Assembly (NCBI RefSeq): GCF_001654865.1
Contig: NZ_LXEO01000066.1
Location: 28,710 to 92,709, forward strand
Direction: 5' to 3'
Source: Buttiauxella noackiae ATCC 51607
GTDB lineage: Bacteria > Pseudomonadota > Gammaproteobacteria > Enterobacterales > Enterobacteriaceae
Length of the DNA: 64,000 bases
Shown: positions 27,434-36,001 of the stretch, one piece after another
How the letters are laid out: each line of letters begins with the position of its first letter
Position numbering within the stretch: position 1 is the first letter of the stretch
Translations under genes and position numbers: made by a program
Notes under the pieces: generated by a model
Database searches by the model: none
Seen by the model: only the letters and a program-made list of their open reading frames with translations
Told to the model about the DNA's origin: nothing

Positions 27434-28339
27434 TCAGACTCCCTTTTGTAGCTGCTTGAGAAGATCGTCTGTGACGACTATCTGATTCACGCGGATGCCA
27501 AGCCGTGTCAGTCGATTTTGCAGACCGGAAAGCCGCGCAGTCACGCTCTGTTGAATCTCATCTTTTAGCCGTGGCGAAAGCGAAAATGCGGCTTCATGAC
27601 CCTGATAGCTGGCGGCCAGGTTTCCCTGTGCCGGGAGGGTGAGATGCAGGTTATCAAGTGTGACAAACGCGCTAATCTCGCAGCGTCGCCGCAGGGCGGC
27701 CAGCAAGGCTTCACCGGACGCATCGAGATCGTGGAAATCACTGATGACGGCCACCCAGGACCCGGCAGGGATCAGATGCATGGCATGTTGTAGCACGCTG
27801 CCGAGCGTCACGGTTGCGGGTGTTTCATCAGGGTAGCGTTCGGGTAATTGTTGGTTGTATTGCAGCAGGTCATCGAGCACTGCGGGCAGATTGGTGCGTG
27901 GGGCGCGGCATTTTTGCAGGCTGTAATTCGCATCGCTGAACACCGCGCTGCCGATGCGGTCGCCATCGTGCCAGCTTCGCCATGCGAGCAGGCCCGCAAT
28001 TTTGGCGGCAGCGACAGATTTGGTTTGCCCGCGGGTGGCAAAAAACATATCCAGCCGCTGATCGACGATCAAGAACACCGGGCGCTCGCGCTCTTCGTTA
28101 TACATGCGGATCCACGGCGATCGCAGGCGGGCGGTGGCTTGCCAGTCGATCAACCGCACGTCATCACCTGGTTGGTAGCGCCGGAGACTGTCAAAATTAA
28201 GCCCACGCCCCTGCTGGCGTGAAACACGCTCACCCGCCAGCGCTCCCGGTGGGATCTGCCCAGGCGGGTTCGACAGCAAACGCGCTTCGCCTGCCAGCGC
28301 CATCAGGGTTTGGCGATCCACCTGTAACGCGCTATTCAT
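27434..28339 (-). CDS. DUF58-domain protein
   Basis: A 301-residue soluble protein carrying the DUF58 signature YQPGDDVRLIDWQATAR near residues 55-71, in a VWA-like fold. DUF58 proteins are the constant partners of MoxR ATPases and probably link the ATPase to membrane VWA proteins. Its ATG overlaps the moxR stop by one base (TAATG). Part of the tightly coupled operon transcribed leftward. Confidence 0.85.
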   Translation of the reverse strand: MNSALQVDRQTLMALAGEARLLSNPPGQIPPGALAGERVSRQQGRGLNFDSLRRYQPGDDVRLIDWQATARLRSPWIRMYNEERERPVFLIVDQRLDMFFATRGQTKSVAAAKIAGLLAWRSWHDGDRIGSAVFSDANYSLQKCRAPRTNLPAVLDDLLQYNQQLPERYPDETPATVTLGSVLQHAMHLIPAGSWVAVISDFHDLDASGEALLAALRRRCEISAFVTLDNLHLTLPAQGNLAASYQGHEAAFSLSPRLKDEIQQSVTARLSGLQNRLTRLGIRVNQIVVTDDLLKQLQKGV

Positions 28340-29337
28340 TACGCCACCACTGCGTCGAGCAACATCCGGATCACGTCGTCTGGCGAGGTGTTATCGGCGT
28401 TGGCCTGGTAACTGAGCATCAGGCGATGGCGTAACACTGCCGGGGCGACGAGCTTGATATCTTCTGGCAATACCGCGTCGCGGCCTTCGAGCCAGGCCAG
28501 TGCGCGGCCACAACGATCGAGTGCTAAGGTGCCGCGTGGGCTGACGCCAAACGTGATGTAACTGGCGAGCGTGTCGCTGATACCCTGCGGATGGCGGGTC
28601 ATATCCACCAGATTGACGATGTAGTTTTCAATGGTTGGCGCGACGTAAACCGCTGAGATTTCCTGCCAGCAGGTGGCAATATCTTGCTGCGATAACATCA
28701 GCGTTTCAGCCGGTTTTTCCGTTTGTTCATCGCCGCTTGCCAGATATTTTTGCTGCTGCTCCGAACGCACCAGTTGCATCACTTTTTGCTCGTTTTCTTT
28801 GGACGGATAATCCACCAGAACTTTCATCAAAAAGCGGTCAAGCTGCGCTTCTGGCAACGGCCAGGTGCCTTCTTGATCCACCGGGTTTTGCGTCGCCAGC
28901 ACCATGAAAATGCCCGGTAGCGGCCAGGTTTTCCCGGCAACGGTAACGTGGCGTTCTTCCATGGCTTCGAGCAGGGCCGATTGCACGCGTGCCGAGGCGC
29001 GGTTTATCTCATCGGCAAGGATGATATTGCCGAATACCGGGCCTGGCCGGAAACGAAACTGGTCTTCTTCACGCGTGGCATTTTGCTGGTAAATCTCGCT
29101 GCCGGTGATATCTGACGGCAGAAGATCCGGGGTGAACTGTATGCGACGGAACTCGCCCTCTATATGTTTAGCAAGCTCCCGTACCGCACGGGTTTTGGCC
29201 AGCCCAGGCAAGCCTTCGAGCAGCACGTGTCCGTCGCAAAGCAGGGCGACAATTAACATCCGTACCAGCGATTCCTGCCCCAAAACTTGTTGATTCATAC
29301 GCCGTTCGAGTTCGAGCAGCTTCTCTCTGTTTGTCAT
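28339..29337 (-). CDS. MoxR-family AAA+ ATPase
   Basis: A 332-residue AAA+ ATPase. The Walker A GLPGLAKT lies at about residues 42-49, Walker B ADEINRA near 112-118, sensor ATQNP near 153-157. MoxR proteins act as chaperones for maturation of specific enzymes, often with VWA partners. Here the gene overlaps the anaerobic sulfatase-maturase gene by 4 bases and precedes DUF58 and VWA genes, which suggests a role in sulfatase maturation or export; that link is inference from context. Confidence 0.9.
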   Translation of the reverse strand: MTNREKLLELERRMNQQVLGQESLVRMLIVALLCDGHVLLEGLPGLAKTRAVRELAKHIEGEFRRIQFTPDLLPSDITGSEIYQQNATREEDQFRFRPGPVFGNIILADEINRASARVQSALLEAMEERHVTVAGKTWPLPGIFMVLATQNPVDQEGTWPLPEAQLDRFLMKVLVDYPSKENEQKVMQLVRSEQQQKYLASGDEQTEKPAETLMLSQQDIATCWQEISAVYVAPTIENYIVNLVDMTRHPQGISDTLASYITFGVSPRGTLALDRCGRALAWLEGRDAVLPEDIKLVAPAVLRHRLMLSYQANADNTSPDDVIRMLLDAVVA

Positions 29338-30629
29338 TTGCGCAATCCTGCAAAGTCACGTTTCAAAAGCGTAGCGAGCCCGACCAAAATCGGCTCGGCG
29401 TAATTGAAGAAAGTTTTGATGCCAGGACACAAATAATTAAGGCCAGGCTCGCCATCCGGGGTGCGAACAAGACGATTTTTCGGGCATTCGCCCCAGCATA
29501 ATTTCAGGTACGGGCACTGTTTGCAGTATTCCGGCAGCGTATCTTTCTTACCCATACCAAAGGCTTTCTGGCGTTCGGAAAATGCCATGTGGGCGAGTTT
29601 AGTGTTTTCGATATTGCCAATCTGGTATTCGGGATAAACGTAGTGGTCGCAGGAATAGATATCGCCATTTTTCTCGATAGCCAAACCTTTGCCGCAGAAT
29701 TCGGATGCGGTACAGATTTGCGCGGGCATGCCCATGGTTTGAGCAACTGCCGTTTCAAACAGGTTGACCTGTACGTGGCCTAAATCGTTATTAACCCACT
29801 CTTCAAACACCGTTTTCAGGAAAGTGCCCCAGTCGTCCGGGTCAACCGACCAGTCGGTCACGATGGAGTCGAGATCCCCTGGGCGCGCGCGGCGGGTGCC
29901 AGTAATCGGGATGGTATCGTCACGCCAGAATTGCGGGGCGGTGACTTTGAAATCAACTGGCTCTACGCAGGGGTTGAACTGCACGTAGGTTGCTTCCAGC
30001 TCACGGGTGACAAAGCGGTACACTTCCAGCGGGAAGCGGGCATTGGTGCGGTTGACAGTGACGAGGGCGTTAAACGGGACTTTGTATTTTTTGAGTGCTT
30101 CGACGCCTTTCATCACTAAGTCGAAAGTCGGTTTGCCGCTGCGTGTGACGCGATAGCGGTCATGCAATTCCCGTGGGCCGTCAATCGACAGTCCCACCAG
30201 AAAACGGTGTTCTTTAAGGAATTCAGCCCATTTGTCGTTTATCAGCACGCCATTGGTTTGGAGGTCGTTTTCAACGCGTTGACCGGGCTTTTGGTACAGC
30301 TTCTGGAATTTGACGACTTTTTCAAAAAACTCTAGCCCCATCAATGTGGGTTCGCCACCTTGCCAGGAGAAAACCACTTGTTCGCCATCTTGCCCGTCGA
30401 TGTACTGGCGAATGAAGTTTTCCAACACTTCGTCGCTCATACCCGTGTGGCGGTCCTGATGTAGAAGGTCTTCTTTATGCAGGTAAAAACAGTAGGAACA
30501 ATCGAGATTACAGGTGGAGCCAGTCGGCTTCGCCATAACATGGAAACGACGCTTGTATTCAGGGCCTTTGCCATCGTATTTCTCTGCTGACGGTAATGCT
30601 TTAACCGGCAATGTGGTGCTGTACTTCAT
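29334..30629 (-). CDS. anaerobic sulfatase-maturating radical SAM enzyme
   Basis: A 431-residue radical SAM/SPASM protein (AtsB/AslB/anSME type). The SAM cluster motif CNLDCSYC has cysteines at residues 40, 44 and 47, and C-terminal cysteines (CTASEFCGKG, CDHY, CKQCPYLKLCWGEC) supply the two auxiliary 4Fe-4S clusters. The enzyme oxidises a Cys or Ser in a sulfatase to formylglycine in the cytoplasm. The neighbouring arylsulfatase has a Ser-type motif, the class that needs this enzyme. AGGGG precedes the ATG. It overlaps the moxR start by 4 bases. Confidence 0.93.
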   Translation of the reverse strand: MKYSTTLPVKALPSAEKYDGKGPEYKRRFHVMAKPTGSTCNLDCSYCFYLHKEDLLHQDRHTGMSDEVLENFIRQYIDGQDGEQVVFSWQGGEPTLMGLEFFEKVVKFQKLYQKPGQRVENDLQTNGVLINDKWAEFLKEHRFLVGLSIDGPRELHDRYRVTRSGKPTFDLVMKGVEALKKYKVPFNALVTVNRTNARFPLEVYRFVTRELEATYVQFNPCVEPVDFKVTAPQFWRDDTIPITGTRRARPGDLDSIVTDWSVDPDDWGTFLKTVFEEWVNNDLGHVQVNLFETAVAQTMGMPAQICTASEFCGKGLAIEKNGDIYSCDHYVYPEYQIGNIENTKLAHMAFSERQKAFGMGKKDTLPEYCKQCPYLKLCWGECPKNRLVRTPDGEPGLNYLCPGIKTFFNYAEPILVGLATLLKRDFAGLRK

Positions 30630-30672
30630 AGCTGCCCCTTCGAAAACTCTTTTTGGAAAACGGAGGATTTGT

Positions 30673-30747
30673 GTAGGGCGGGTAAGCCTGCGTCACCCGC
30701 CATTGCGGGTGCAAATGGTGGATGACGCTCGCGCTTATCCACCCTAC
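30673..30747. repeat. REP-like palindromic element
   Basis: Imperfect inverted repeat: the left arm starts GTAGGGCGGGTAAG and the right arm ends CTTATCCACCCTAC, each about 30 bases, around a short centre. It resembles the REP/BIME-type intergenic palindromes of enterobacteria. It sits between the arylsulfatase and its maturase and may attenuate or stabilise the transcript. Confidence 0.65.
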
Positions 30748-30778
30748 GGATTAATTAATCCACCTGATTCACCGCGAG

Positions 30779-32368
30779 TTAGTTATTCGCGTTTGAACCT
30801 TGTTCGATCATTGCCGCGGCATCGGAAACGGTGAATGAACCTGGTTTCTGACGAGGTGGGTAATCTTTAAAGGTTGCCAGCATCTCTTTCACGTATTTCT
30901 GCGCGCCGCCCATCAGGAACATGCGGTCGTAGAACCAGCTCTGGTAACCCATACCGTCGGAAGCTTTCTCCAGCGGATCAACTTCCAGATCGAAGATCAT
31001 TGGCGCACGCAGTTTGGTGAACGGATAACGCCACAGATCCAGACCCGTGTGTTCCTGAATCATGAAGTGCGCTTTCCATCGGCCGTAGCGGATTGCCAGT
31101 AAGTCGCCGTCATCGCTCCAGTAGAAGAACTCTTTACGCGGGTCTTCGCCTTTGCCTTGCAGGAAGTCGAGTTGGTTATAGCCATCAAGATGGACTTTGT
31201 AGGTGATTGATGGGGTTTTGTAGCCCTTCAGCAATTGCTCTTTGATATCCGGAACACCCGCTGCGGCAACCAGCGTTGGGAACCAGTCGTTACTGCCAAA
31301 GATGTCGTTTACCAGACTGCCCGGTTTGATATGGCCTGGCCATTTGATCATGGCAGGGACGCGGAAACCGCCTTCCCAGCCGGTGTTTTTCTCACCACGG
31401 AACGGAGTGATACCCGCATCAGGCCAGGTTGCCGTCATCGGGCCGTTATCGGTGGTGTAGAGAACGATAGTGTTATCTTCGATGCCCAAATCTTTAATCT
31501 TTTGCAGCACCTCACCGACCATTTTGTCATGCTCTACCATGCCGTCAGCGTAAGTCCCAAGACCTGTCGCGCCAATGCTGGCATCTTTGAGGTGAGTTTT
31601 GTTATGCATACGTGTGGTGTTAAACCACGTGAAGAACGGCTTACCAGCTTTGGTCTGACGTTCCATGAAGTCGTTGTTTGCGGCGAGTGTTTCTTCGTCA
31701 ACGGTGCCCATACGTTTAACCGTCAGTGGGCCGGTATCTTCAATTTTGCCGTCGGCCGAGCTTTTAATGACGCCACGTGGGCCAAATTCTTTACGGAATT
31801 CAGGATCTTTCGGGTAATCCGGATTTTCTGGTTCTTCTTCGGCATTCAGGTGGTAGAGGTTGCCGAGAAATTCATCGAAACCGTGTGCGGTTGGCAGGAA
31901 TTCGTCGCGGTCACCGAGGTGGTTTTTACCAAACTGACCGGTAGCATATCCGAGCTGTTTAAGGATGTTGGCGATGGTGGGATCTTCTTTGCTCAGGCCT
32001 TGTGGTGCACCTGGCATACCGACTTTACTCATCCCGGTACGGAATGGCATTTGCCCGGTAATGAACGAAGAACGCCCAGCCGTTGAGCTTTGTTCTGCAT
32101 AGTAGGAGGTGAATTTGGCGCCTTCATTGGCAATACTGTCGATGTTCGGTGTTTTGTAACCCATCATGCCCTGGTTATAAGAACTGATATTCCAGTAACC
32201 AATATCATCACCGAAAATAACCACGATGTTGGGTTTTGAAGCGTCTTGTTTCGGTGCGTTTTCGGGTGAGGCTGTGGCGGGAGTGGCTTCAACAGCGGAC
32301 ACGGCGCCAGACATTAATGTAAGCATGCTGGCTATCATTGTCCTTTTAAAAGGGACGTTATTAAGCAT
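30779..32368 (-). CDS. periplasmic arylsulfatase, Ser type
   Basis: A 529-residue sulfatase with a signal peptide (cleavage near GAVSA, residue 25). Metal-ligand segment IFGDDIGYW is at about 51-59. The formylglycine motif is SSTAGRSSFITGQ: core Ser95-x-Ala97-x-Arg99, so the serine is the residue to be oxidised, as in Klebsiella AtsA. It hydrolyses sulfate esters in the periplasm for sulfur supply. The start at 32368 is chosen over an ATG six codons upstream because GGAG lies 8 bases before it. The maturase gene follows on the same strand after a REP-like palindrome. Confidence 0.92.
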   Translation of the reverse strand: MLNNVPFKRTMIASMLTLMSGAVSAVEATPATASPENAPKQDASKPNIVVIFGDDIGYWNISSYNQGMMGYKTPNIDSIANEGAKFTSYYAEQSSTAGRSSFITGQMPFRTGMSKVGMPGAPQGLSKEDPTIANILKQLGYATGQFGKNHLGDRDEFLPTAHGFDEFLGNLYHLNAEEEPENPDYPKDPEFRKEFGPRGVIKSSADGKIEDTGPLTVKRMGTVDEETLAANNDFMERQTKAGKPFFTWFNTTRMHNKTHLKDASIGATGLGTYADGMVEHDKMVGEVLQKIKDLGIEDNTIVLYTTDNGPMTATWPDAGITPFRGEKNTGWEGGFRVPAMIKWPGHIKPGSLVNDIFGSNDWFPTLVAAAGVPDIKEQLLKGYKTPSITYKVHLDGYNQLDFLQGKGEDPRKEFFYWSDDGDLLAIRYGRWKAHFMIQEHTGLDLWRYPFTKLRAPMIFDLEVDPLEKASDGMGYQSWFYDRMFLMGGAQKYVKEMLATFKDYPPRQKPGSFTVSDAAAMIEQGSNANN

Positions 32369-32832
32369 CTTTGGGACTCCGTTCATTTAGGGACTAAATG
32401 AGTATAGTCAAGACGAGAAATTCGTTATTACATTTAGACTTGTTTAGAAGAGAAACTATTAATCTTGAAAAGAAAGTTTGGGTAAATGCACGGAAATACC
32501 GAGTCGTTAATCTGCTGGTATCAATTTCAAAAGAAAGCGTGAATATTTAAATCCATATAAATTGAGTGGTTGATTGATTATTAGAAAGATTAACTATCAT
32601 TAACAACTACCAGTAAATTGACCGGTTATCGTCGTCGGGTAACCACCCCGCATAATCGTACCATTCACATTTAAAGACCTTCCGACAGACTCATCCTGTA
32701 AACGAAGATGCACCGGGAATAGAAAAATGGTCATCGACTTTGGCGGCGGCCTTATCAAAACAGGCTGTATAGAAAGTTCCAGCTACACTGAACTGTAAAT
32801 TTATCTTAGTTCATCTTTCTGTAAGGGATAAC
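32369..32832. other. divergent intergenic region
   Basis: Gene-free AT-rich stretch between the arylsulfatase and the DUF1254 remnant; it should hold the sulfatase promoter. A short in-frame string at 32728-32760 (MVIDFGGGLIK) vaguely recalls RelE-type toxins but stops at once. No other structure stands out. Confidence 0.4.
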
Positions 32833-33680
32833 ATGGCGTTAACGCGCAACGAACGCTATCCAACACTTCCATATTACGACGAAAGACATTTCAAAGATCT
32901 GCACGCGATAGCCAGTGTTGAGCCTGTCAGGGAACAGGACAAAATCATGATGGGGATGCTTTCTTCATTGGGCATTCATAAAGGCGAGCCATTTAATCCC
33001 GATGAGAAGACCACAAAAGCATTACGCCAGGCGGCCATTGATGCCTGGTTTTATCTGCAAAACTGGTTCGATAATATCCCTGCAGAGAAGCTTTACTGGC
33101 CGGAAAGGCATTGCGCCAAAGGTGATGATTGATGGCGTGAAACGCGGCCTGGAGGATGCACCAAATGTCGCAGCGTCTACATTAACCAGTACCTCCGAAG
33201 ACCGGAATGGCTGGAGTTACGTGCGAGGGCTAGATTCCTTCGGCTATAACTACCCACTGCCTGCGTTAGTTTCCGGGCCATATCTCGGTGGGCAGGGTGA
33301 GAAAGAGGCCATCTATCCAATCCGCTATAACGACAGCGAGAACCAGCCGCTGACCGGCGCTAATGATTACATCATCAAGCTGCCGAGCGAGCCTCCGGTG
33401 AACGCGTTCTGGTCAATCACCATGTACGATGCCAAAACCAAAATGCTGGTTAACAATGAGCTCAATCGCTACAAAGTGGGCACCGACACGGAAGGCCTGG
33501 TCAAGGGTCCTGATGGCAGTATTACTGTTTCACTCAGCCATAAAAAAACCTACCGACCCGAACGTAAACTGGTTACCTGCACCTGAGGGCAACTTCTATC
33601 TACTGTTCCGTATGTATCAACCTCAGGATGCCGTCATGAATAATGAATGGAAACTGCCGCAGGTGACAAAAAGTCAATGA
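32833..33680 (+). pseudogene. frameshifted DUF1254/DUF1214 protein remnant
   Basis: Three reading frames must be joined to restore one protein: frame one from MALTRNERYP to about 33110, a second frame through about 33545 (DGVKRGLEDAP..., SITMYDAKTKMLVNNE), and the end (NWLPAPEGNFYLLFRMYQPQ) in a third, to the stop at 33680. The joined chain is the C-terminal part of the DUF1254-DUF1214 family (COG5361); the N-terminal domain is missing. Two frameshifts and the truncation make it non-functional. The AAGGGATAAC before the ATG is a leftover or chance ribosome site. Confidence 0.8.
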
Positions 33681-33738
33681 TTGTTGGCCCTGATTCCCTG
33701 TAAATCCCCTCGGGGGAGGAATGAGTGAGCTGCTGCGT

Positions 33739-33775
33739 AAGGGTCCGTAATACATGTAATTATGGACCCTTTGGC
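33739..33775 (+). terminator. hairpin after the DUF1254 remnant
   Basis: Stem AAGGGTCC / GGACCCTT extended by GTAA / TTAT pairs, followed by TGGCTTGTTTTT. The T-run is offset, so efficiency is uncertain. Confidence 0.5.
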
Positions 33776-33797
33776 TTGTTTTTACCGGGTAAGAAAA

Positions 33798-33862
33798 GTC
33801 CGCTTTTGGCACGAGGCGGACAGCCAACCGAGCCGTAGGTCTGCTTTGAGCGAGAAGCGGAC
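33798..33862. repeat. dispersed GTCCGCT repeat, copies 2 and 3
   Basis: Two 24-base units: one at 33798-33821 (GTCCGCTTTTGGCAC then GAGGCGGAC) and one at 33839-33862 (GTCTGCTTTGAGCGA then GAAGCGGAC), separated by 17 bases. Each has inverted GTCCGC/GCGGAC ends. Confidence 0.6.
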
Positions 33863-34032
33863 ATAAAAGATTTGGCTTATGTTGCTGACTTTACTGGCAG
33901 TATTTTGACCCGATATGCGTGAAACTTGGCCTTTAGGACACTGTTGAGTTACCCGATAATCACTACAATTAGTTATCGGGCCATGGTAGCCGTGGTTCTT
34001 ACCAAATTAAATAGCGTTCGGGAGAACACAAA

Positions 34033-34809
34033 ATGAAAATTACTCAGATCCGTAATGCGACCCAAATCCTCGAATATGCAGGCAAGAAGTTTCTTATCGA
34101 TCCCATGCTTTCTGATAAAGATGCATGGGATGGTTTTGAGGGAACGGCTCGCTCAGAAATTCGTAATCCTATGGTGGAATTGCCTCTGGATATAAGCTTA
34201 CTGCTTGATGTGGACGCAATCATTATTACCCATACTCATCCGGATCACTGGGATCTGGCCGCTGCAGATATTGTGCCGAAGGATATGTTGATTTACGTCC
34301 AGAATGAGAACGATGAAACACAGCTGTGTGCTCAGGGTTTTACGAATCTGGTTACTCTGACCGAAACCAGCCGCTTTGAAGATATTGAACTCATTAAGAC
34401 AGCATGCCAGCATGGTTCAGATGAAGCCTATACCAACCCGCAGATGGCCGAAATTCTTGGCGATGCCTGTGGTGTGGTGTTCCGTCATCCAGCAGAAAAA
34501 ACCGTATATCTTGTGGGTGACTCTATCTGGGTGAAAGTCATTGAACAAAACATGCGCAAATATATGCCGGGGGTGTTGATTATGAATACCGGTTGGGCTC
34601 ATGTTCTGGGCTTTGGCGCAATCATCTTTGGTAAAGAAGATATTTTGAAGGCTCACTTTGTATTGCCTGAAGCCCAAATAGTTGCCACCCACATGGAAGC
34701 TGTAAACCACTGTCTGGTCACACGACAGGAAGTTCTGGATTATGCGTACGCTAACCATATTCAGAGCTACGTTTCAGCGCCTGCTGACGGCGAAGCTGTC
34801 ACGTTCTGA
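34033..34809 (+). CDS. metallo-beta-lactamase-fold hydrolase (UlaG-like)
   Basis: A 258-residue cytoplasmic protein of the metallo-beta-lactamase superfamily. The metal motif HTHPDH is at residues 67-72, and later His/Asp residues (ACQHGSD; VGDS near 156; THMEAVNH near 219) complete the site. It is closest in style to UlaG/YcbL-like hydrolases; substrate unknown. CGGGAG lies upstream of the ATG. A GlxA/AraC-type regulator follows 31 bases downstream in the same direction, probably as its regulator. Confidence 0.85.
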   Translation: MKITQIRNATQILEYAGKKFLIDPMLSDKDAWDGFEGTARSEIRNPMVELPLDISLLLDVDAIIITHTHPDHWDLAAADIVPKDMLIYVQNENDETQLCAQGFTNLVTLTETSRFEDIELIKTACQHGSDEAYTNPQMAEILGDACGVVFRHPAEKTVYLVGDSIWVKVIEQNMRKYMPGVLIMNTGWAHVLGFGAIIFGKEDILKAHFVLPEAQIVATHMEAVNHCLVTRQEVLDYAYANHIQSYVSAPADGEAVTF

Positions 34810-34840
34810 CACCAACCGATCCTCAGGGAGTACAATATCT

Positions 34841-35785
34841 GTGATCACAGTTGCCATTCTTGTTACCCAGGGCTTCAGCACTTATCACGTATCAGTTCCG
34901 CTGATTCTTTTTGGTGAGACCGTCACAGACCAACAGCTTTTTGCCCGCCTGATATGCGCTGAAAAACCAGGTCTCGTCTGGTCTGAGGAAGGAACGGCAA
35001 TACAGGCCGATCATGGTCTGGAGGTGCTAGCGCAGGCTGATATCGTCATTGTGCCCTTCTGGGGAGATGTGCGGAAACGACCATCCAGTCCTCTGCTTGA
35101 CGCTCTGGTTAAAGCACGCGAAGCGGGAGTCCAGATTGTGGGATTGTGCCTGGGCACTTTCGTATTGGCTTATGCAGGCTTGCTGGATGGGCATATGGCA
35201 GCAACGCACTGGGAATATGAGGATGATTTTCGGGAGCTGTTTCCATCAGTTCATTTAAATCTTAATGAACTCTATGTTGATGACAGTGGACTGACTACAT
35301 CGGCGGGAACGGCTGCGGCGATGGATTGCTGTCTGTATATTATTCGTCAACATTTTGGCAGCCTTGTGGCTAATGGCATTGCCCGTAGGATGGTCACGCC
35401 TCCACACCGTGAAGGTGGTCAGGCACAGTATATCAATCATCACGTCACGCAAAAGACCGCCGACGGTAGAATTAACATGGTTCTTGATCACCTGCTACAG
35501 AACCTTCAGGAGCCGCACGATATTAATTCTCTGGCCGCATACGCCTCAATGAGCCGCAGGACGCTGACGCGACATTTCACGAAAGCGACCGGTATGTCCG
35601 TCGTTGAGTGGATTACAGCAGCACGGTTGCATAGGAGTCAGGAGTTACTGGAGAACATGGATCTTCCTGTAGAACAGGTCGCTGAGAAAGCGGGCTTTCA
35701 GTCTGCTGCAACGTTCAGGCTGCAGTTTCGGGAAAAATTCGGTGTCAGCCCCAGAGAGTGGCGAAAAACATTCCGTAACGCGTAA
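34841..35785 (+). CDS. GlxA-family AraC-type transcriptional regulator
   Basis: A 314-residue protein: an N-terminal DJ-1/PfpI (class I glutamine amidotransferase-like) domain with a GLCLGTF nucleophile-elbow-like segment (about residues 100-106), and a C-terminal AraC helix-turn-helix pair (about 215-310; MSRRTLTRHFTKATG, then VAEKAGFQSAATFRLQFREKFGVSPREW). A GTG start at 34841 is chosen: the protein then begins VITVAILVTQGF, the normal family N-terminus, with AGGGAG about 10 bases upstream. A longer frame from 34742 would overlap the hydrolase gene. Regulates probably the upstream gene; effector unknown. Confidence 0.87.
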   Translation: MITVAILVTQGFSTYHVSVPLILFGETVTDQQLFARLICAEKPGLVWSEEGTAIQADHGLEVLAQADIVIVPFWGDVRKRPSSPLLDALVKAREAGVQIVGLCLGTFVLAYAGLLDGHMAATHWEYEDDFRELFPSVHLNLNELYVDDSGLTTSAGTAAAMDCCLYIIRQHFGSLVANGIARRMVTPPHREGGQAQYINHHVTQKTADGRINMVLDHLLQNLQEPHDINSLAAYASMSRRTLTRHFTKATGMSVVEWITAARLHRSQELLENMDLPVEQVAEKAGFQSAATFRLQFREKFGVSPREWRKTFRNA

Positions 35786-35863
35786 ACCGCAGCTCCCCTA
35801 GCGTCGACTGACTCCTCCGACTGACCTGCACCCCATTGATTAACGCTCCGTGTTGTTAGAAAT

Positions 35864-35888
35864 GTCCGCTTCTGGCACAGAACGGTCC
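35864..35888. repeat. dispersed GTCCGCT repeat, copy 4
   Basis: GTCCGCTTCTGGCAC followed by AGAACGGTCC; nearly identical in its first 15 bases to the unit at 33798. With copies 2 and 3 it brackets the hydrolase-regulator pair. Confidence 0.55.
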
Positions 35889-36001
35889 TTCACAACAGCC
35901 ACTATTACCCGAAACAAACTATCTAGACACTAATGAGAGCGCTGGGTTAGCATTTGAGGCTGAAGTACTTTCGCTTCATCCATTTTCGTAGGGAATCGAC
36001 C

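Larger units (their letters stand above)
33681..34032. other. intergenic region with terminator and two dispersed repeats
   Basis: Holds the hairpin at 33739-33775 and two 24-base GTCYGCT repeat units (33798-33821 and 33839-33862). The rest should carry the promoter of the metallo-hydrolase gene, whose ribosome site is CGGGAG. Confidence 0.5.

Noticed and set aside
31235..32086. 283-residue open frame antisense to the arylsulfatase
   Set aside because: It mirrors a strongly conserved sulfatase, lacks a ribosome site, and has no recognisable domain; it is a by-product of GC-rich codon use.
32728..32832. Possible RelE-type toxin remnant (DFGGGLIK)
   Set aside because: The match is eight residues and the frame stops at once; too short to support.
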